From Pseudomonadota bacterium (GTDB lineage Bacteria > Pseudomonadota > Alphaproteobacteria > Caulobacterales > Caulobacteraceae), in assembly GCA_023445705.1 (NCBI GenBank), contig JAEXKM010000204.1, positions 1-7,474 of the forward strand: a stretch of 7,474 bases of DNA, given 5' to 3'. Positions 5,757 to 7,474 of the stretch are shown in pieces. The notes beneath the pieces are model-generated. The model saw nothing but the letters and a program-made list of their open reading frames with translations. It ran no database searches and had not been told where the DNA came from. Position numbers and translations under genes: made by a program. How positions within the stretch are numbered: the first letter of the stretch is position 1; each line of letters opens with the position of its first letter.

Positions 5757-7384
5757 ATCGCGTAGCGGGCTTCCATCAGGTCGATCTCGCGGATCAGGCG
5801 GCGGGAGGATTCGTCGTCCAGCTGGCGGGTGCGGGTCAGATGGAAGATCGCGTCCCGCTCGGCCTTCAGGCCCTCCAGGCGAAGCTGCCGCTCGATCAGA
5901 TCCGACTTGCGGCTGGCGGCGAGGGCCTCGTCCGACTGCTGGCGGCGGTCGATGCGTCGCCTGTAGAGGTCCATCACCCGGGCCGAGGCCTCGGTGTAGA
6001 GGTCGGCGTCGGGCCGGCCCTCGGCCATGTCGTGCTGGGCCTTCTCGATGGCGCGGATGGCGGATTCGGCGGCAGTGAGGCGGGCCAGGTCGATGGCGTG
6101 CTGCTGGGCGGCCTGGGGCGGGAGCTCGAGGTTCTTCAGCAGGCGCGGCAGGGCGATGCTGGCGGCGACCATGGAGACGATGATCACTCCGGCGGCCAGG
6201 AAGATCGCCAGATTGCGGGCCGGGAACGGCGTGCCATCCGGCAGAGCGAAGGGCAGGGTCAGGATGCCGGCCAGGGTGATGGCGCCGCGGACGCCGGCGA
6301 AGGACATGGCCGCGACCAGCCGCCAGCTCATGGGCGGCGGCGACTCGCCCCGGCGATGAGCGCGGAACATCGTCCAGCGCAGCGAGGTCCACACCCACAT
6401 GAAGCGCAGCAGGGCGAGGGCCGCGGTGATCACCAGCACGTAGATGGCGAGCCACCAGGGCTCGTGGTGACCGGTGACGCGGACGGTCTGGGCCGCGCGC
6501 GCCATGATGCTGGGCATCTGCTCGCCCAGAAGCACGAAGATCACGCCGTTAAGGGCGAACTGCACGGTGTCCCAGACGGCGGTCCGCTGTACGCGGGTGA
6601 TGGCCAGGGCGCGGCCGCTCTGCTCGGTGAAGCTCATCGTGACCCCGGCGGCGACGGCCGCGAGGATGCCCGAGCATTCGAAATGTTCGGCCAGGAGATA
6701 GGCCCCGAAGGGGATGAGCAGGCTGATCAGAATCTGGGTGCTGGTGTCCTCGCCCAGGCGGGCGATGATCCAGTTCTTGGCCTTGGTCACGCTCCAGGTG
6801 ACGGCGACCCCGATGGCGACGCCGCCGACCGCCACCCAGAGAAAGGAGCCGAAAGCCTCGCGCACGGAGAAGGCGCCGGTCATGGCCGCGACGACCGCAA
6901 AGCGCATGCAGACCAGGCCCGAGGCGTCGTTCAGCAGCGACTCGCCCTCGAGGATGTGCATCAGCCGCTTGGGGACCGGCGTGCCGCGGGCGATGGCCGA
7001 GACCGCGATCGGGTCGGTCGGGGACAGGATCGCGGCCAGGGCGAAAGCGACCGGCAAGGGCATGGCCGGGATCAGGTAGTGGATCAGCAGCCCGACCCCG
7101 AGGACGGTGAAGACGACGAGGCCCAGCGCCAGCTCGAGAACGACGGCGCGGTCGCGGAAGAGGTCATCCTTGGGGATCCGCCAGCCATCTAGGAACAACA
7201 GCGGCGGTAGGAAGAGCAGGAAGAAGATCGAAGGCTTCAGGTCGACCGTCGGCACGACCGACAGGGCGATGACCGCGCCAAGGGCGATCTGTACGAGCGG
7301 CAGCGGCAGGCGCGTCAGCCGAGCGGCGGTGCCGCTGACGATCACCGCCAGCAGCAAAAACAGGACTGTGGTGATCGTAGCCAA
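5753..7384 (-). CDS. CPA1-type Na+/H+ antiporter with long cytosolic tail
   Basis: A 543-residue monovalent cation:proton antiporter (PF00999, CPA1 branch) that exchanges Na+ (or another alkali cation) for H+ across the inner membrane, serving pH and salt homeostasis. About twelve membrane helices occupy residues 1-415. Key features are SPTDPIAVSAI (121-131), with the TDP of the unwound helix, and EGESLLNDASGLV (146-158). N152-D153 there is the ion-binding pair of electroneutral CPA1 exchangers. QFALNGVIFVLLGEQM (275-290) and GVRGAITLA (364-372, with the conserved Arg366) complete the set. A charged helical, probably coiled-coil tail (420-543) follows. I chose the TTG at 7384 because GGAG lies five nt upstream; an open frame reaches TTG 7435 but would overlap the upstream gene. 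The gene starts 10 bp after that gene's stop and overlaps the TPM-like gene's end by 4 bp. Na+ versus K+ is unknown. Confidence 0.93.
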   Translation of the reverse strand: MATITTVLFLLLAVIVSGTAARLTRLPLPLVQIALGAVIALSVVPTVDLKPSIFFLLFLPPLLFLDGWRIPKDDLFRDRAVVLELALGLVVFTVLGVGLLIHYLIPAMPLPVAFALAAILSPTDPIAVSAIARGTPVPKRLMHILEGESLLNDASGLVCMRFAVVAAMTGAFSVREAFGSFLWVAVGGVAIGVAVTWSVTKAKNWIIARLGEDTSTQILISLLIPFGAYLLAEHFECSGILAAVAAGVTMSFTEQSGRALAITRVQRTAVWDTVQFALNGVIFVLLGEQMPSIMARAAQTVRVTGHHEPWWLAIYVLVITAALALLRFMWVWTSLRWTMFRAHRRGESPPPMSWRLVAAMSFAGVRGAITLAGILTLPFALPDGTPFPARNLAIFLAAGVIIVSMVAASIALPRLLKNLELPPQAAQQHAIDLARLTAAESAIRAIEKAQHDMAEGRPDADLYTEASARVMDLYRRRIDRRQQSDEALAASRKSDLIERQLRLEGLKAERDAIFHLTRTRQLDDESSRRLIREIDLMEARYAI

Positions 7385-7389
7385 GCGTT

Positions 7390-7393
7390 CTCC
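7390..7393 (-). promoter_or_regulatory. Ribosome binding site for the TTG start of the antiporter
   Basis: GGAG on the minus strand, five nt before TTG 7384 and directly after the stop codon of the preceding gene, which suggests coupled translation. Confidence 0.65.
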
Positions 7394-7394
7394 G

Positions 7395-7474
7395 TTAGCC
7401 CTTGAAGTTGTCTTTGGCCGCCCGCACGGCGGCAAACGCCTCGTAGTCCTTGGCCCCGGACAGGCCGAGCCTTT
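7395..7474 (-). CDS. Unidentified protein, last 25 residues only
   Basis: The 3' end of a minus-strand gene whose body lies beyond the right edge. The visible C-terminus reads RLGLSGAKDYEAFAAVRAAK and then DNFKG before TAA (7395-7397). Codon use is like the neighbours and there is a ten-bp gap to the antiporter start, so the stretch is coding and co-transcribed. It is too short to name; an ending of the type FKG occurs in several cytosolic enzyme families, which is not enough for a call. Confidence 0.6.
   Translation of the reverse strand, partial: RLGLSGAKDYEAFAAVRAAKDNFKG

Noticed and set aside
4605..6455. 616-codon minus-strand open frame, and the 450-codon plus-strand frame at 5840-7192
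   Set aside because: Both run opposite genes with clear domains. Their products are low-complexity (Pro/Arg/His or Gly/Asp/Gln-rich) and show no family motif.

Overview
The window is a compact, GC-rich (clearly above 60% by eye) stretch of bacterial chromosome. Small gaps, 4-bp gene overlaps, GTG/TTG starts and the gene types present (histidine phosphatase, SpoIIAA-like, membrane LytTR regulator, LemA/TPM operon, CPA1 antiporter) suggest an alphaproteobacterium, perhaps of the Caulobacter/Phenylobacterium kind. The genus is an inference from style and gene content. I see no rRNA, tRNA, CRISPR array, insertion sequence or phage gene.

Layout. Positions 1-230 (minus) hold the 5' end of a beta-ketoacyl-ACP synthase II gene (fabF-like). 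After a 181-bp divergent gap come two plus-strand genes: a histidine-phosphatase-superfamily protein (412-993) and a small SpoIIAA/STAS-like protein (1047-1409). The latter ends tail-to-tail, overlapping by 4 bp, with a minus-strand membrane-anchored LytTR regulator (1406-2218). Across a roughly 110-bp divergent control region lies a plus-strand multi-pass acyltransferase-3 family enzyme (2328-3515). A tight plus-strand operon follows: a LemA lipoprotein (3563-4252), a secreted/membrane-anchored TPM-domain protein with a glycine-rich tail (4249-5061) and a second, membrane-embedded TPM-like protein (5064-5756). It again meets, with a 4-bp stop-codon overlap, a minus-strand CPA1-type Na+/H+ antiporter (5753-7384). 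That gene starts 10 bp behind the end of a further minus-strand gene cut by the window edge (7395-7474).

How the genes may work together. Two modules stand out. First, the LytTR protein and the acyltransferase are divergent and share a short intergenic region carrying a degenerate 34-bp direct repeat and inverted repeats. This looks like a membrane-tethered one-component regulator controlling an envelope-modifying acyltransferase. Second, LemA plus two TPM proteins form an envelope module with translational coupling. The two TPM genes have different architectures: one has an intact TPM domain outside the membrane, the other has a TPM-like domain apparently interrupted by a membrane hairpin. 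The rest is ordinary housekeeping content (fatty acid synthesis, phosphatase, ion homeostasis).
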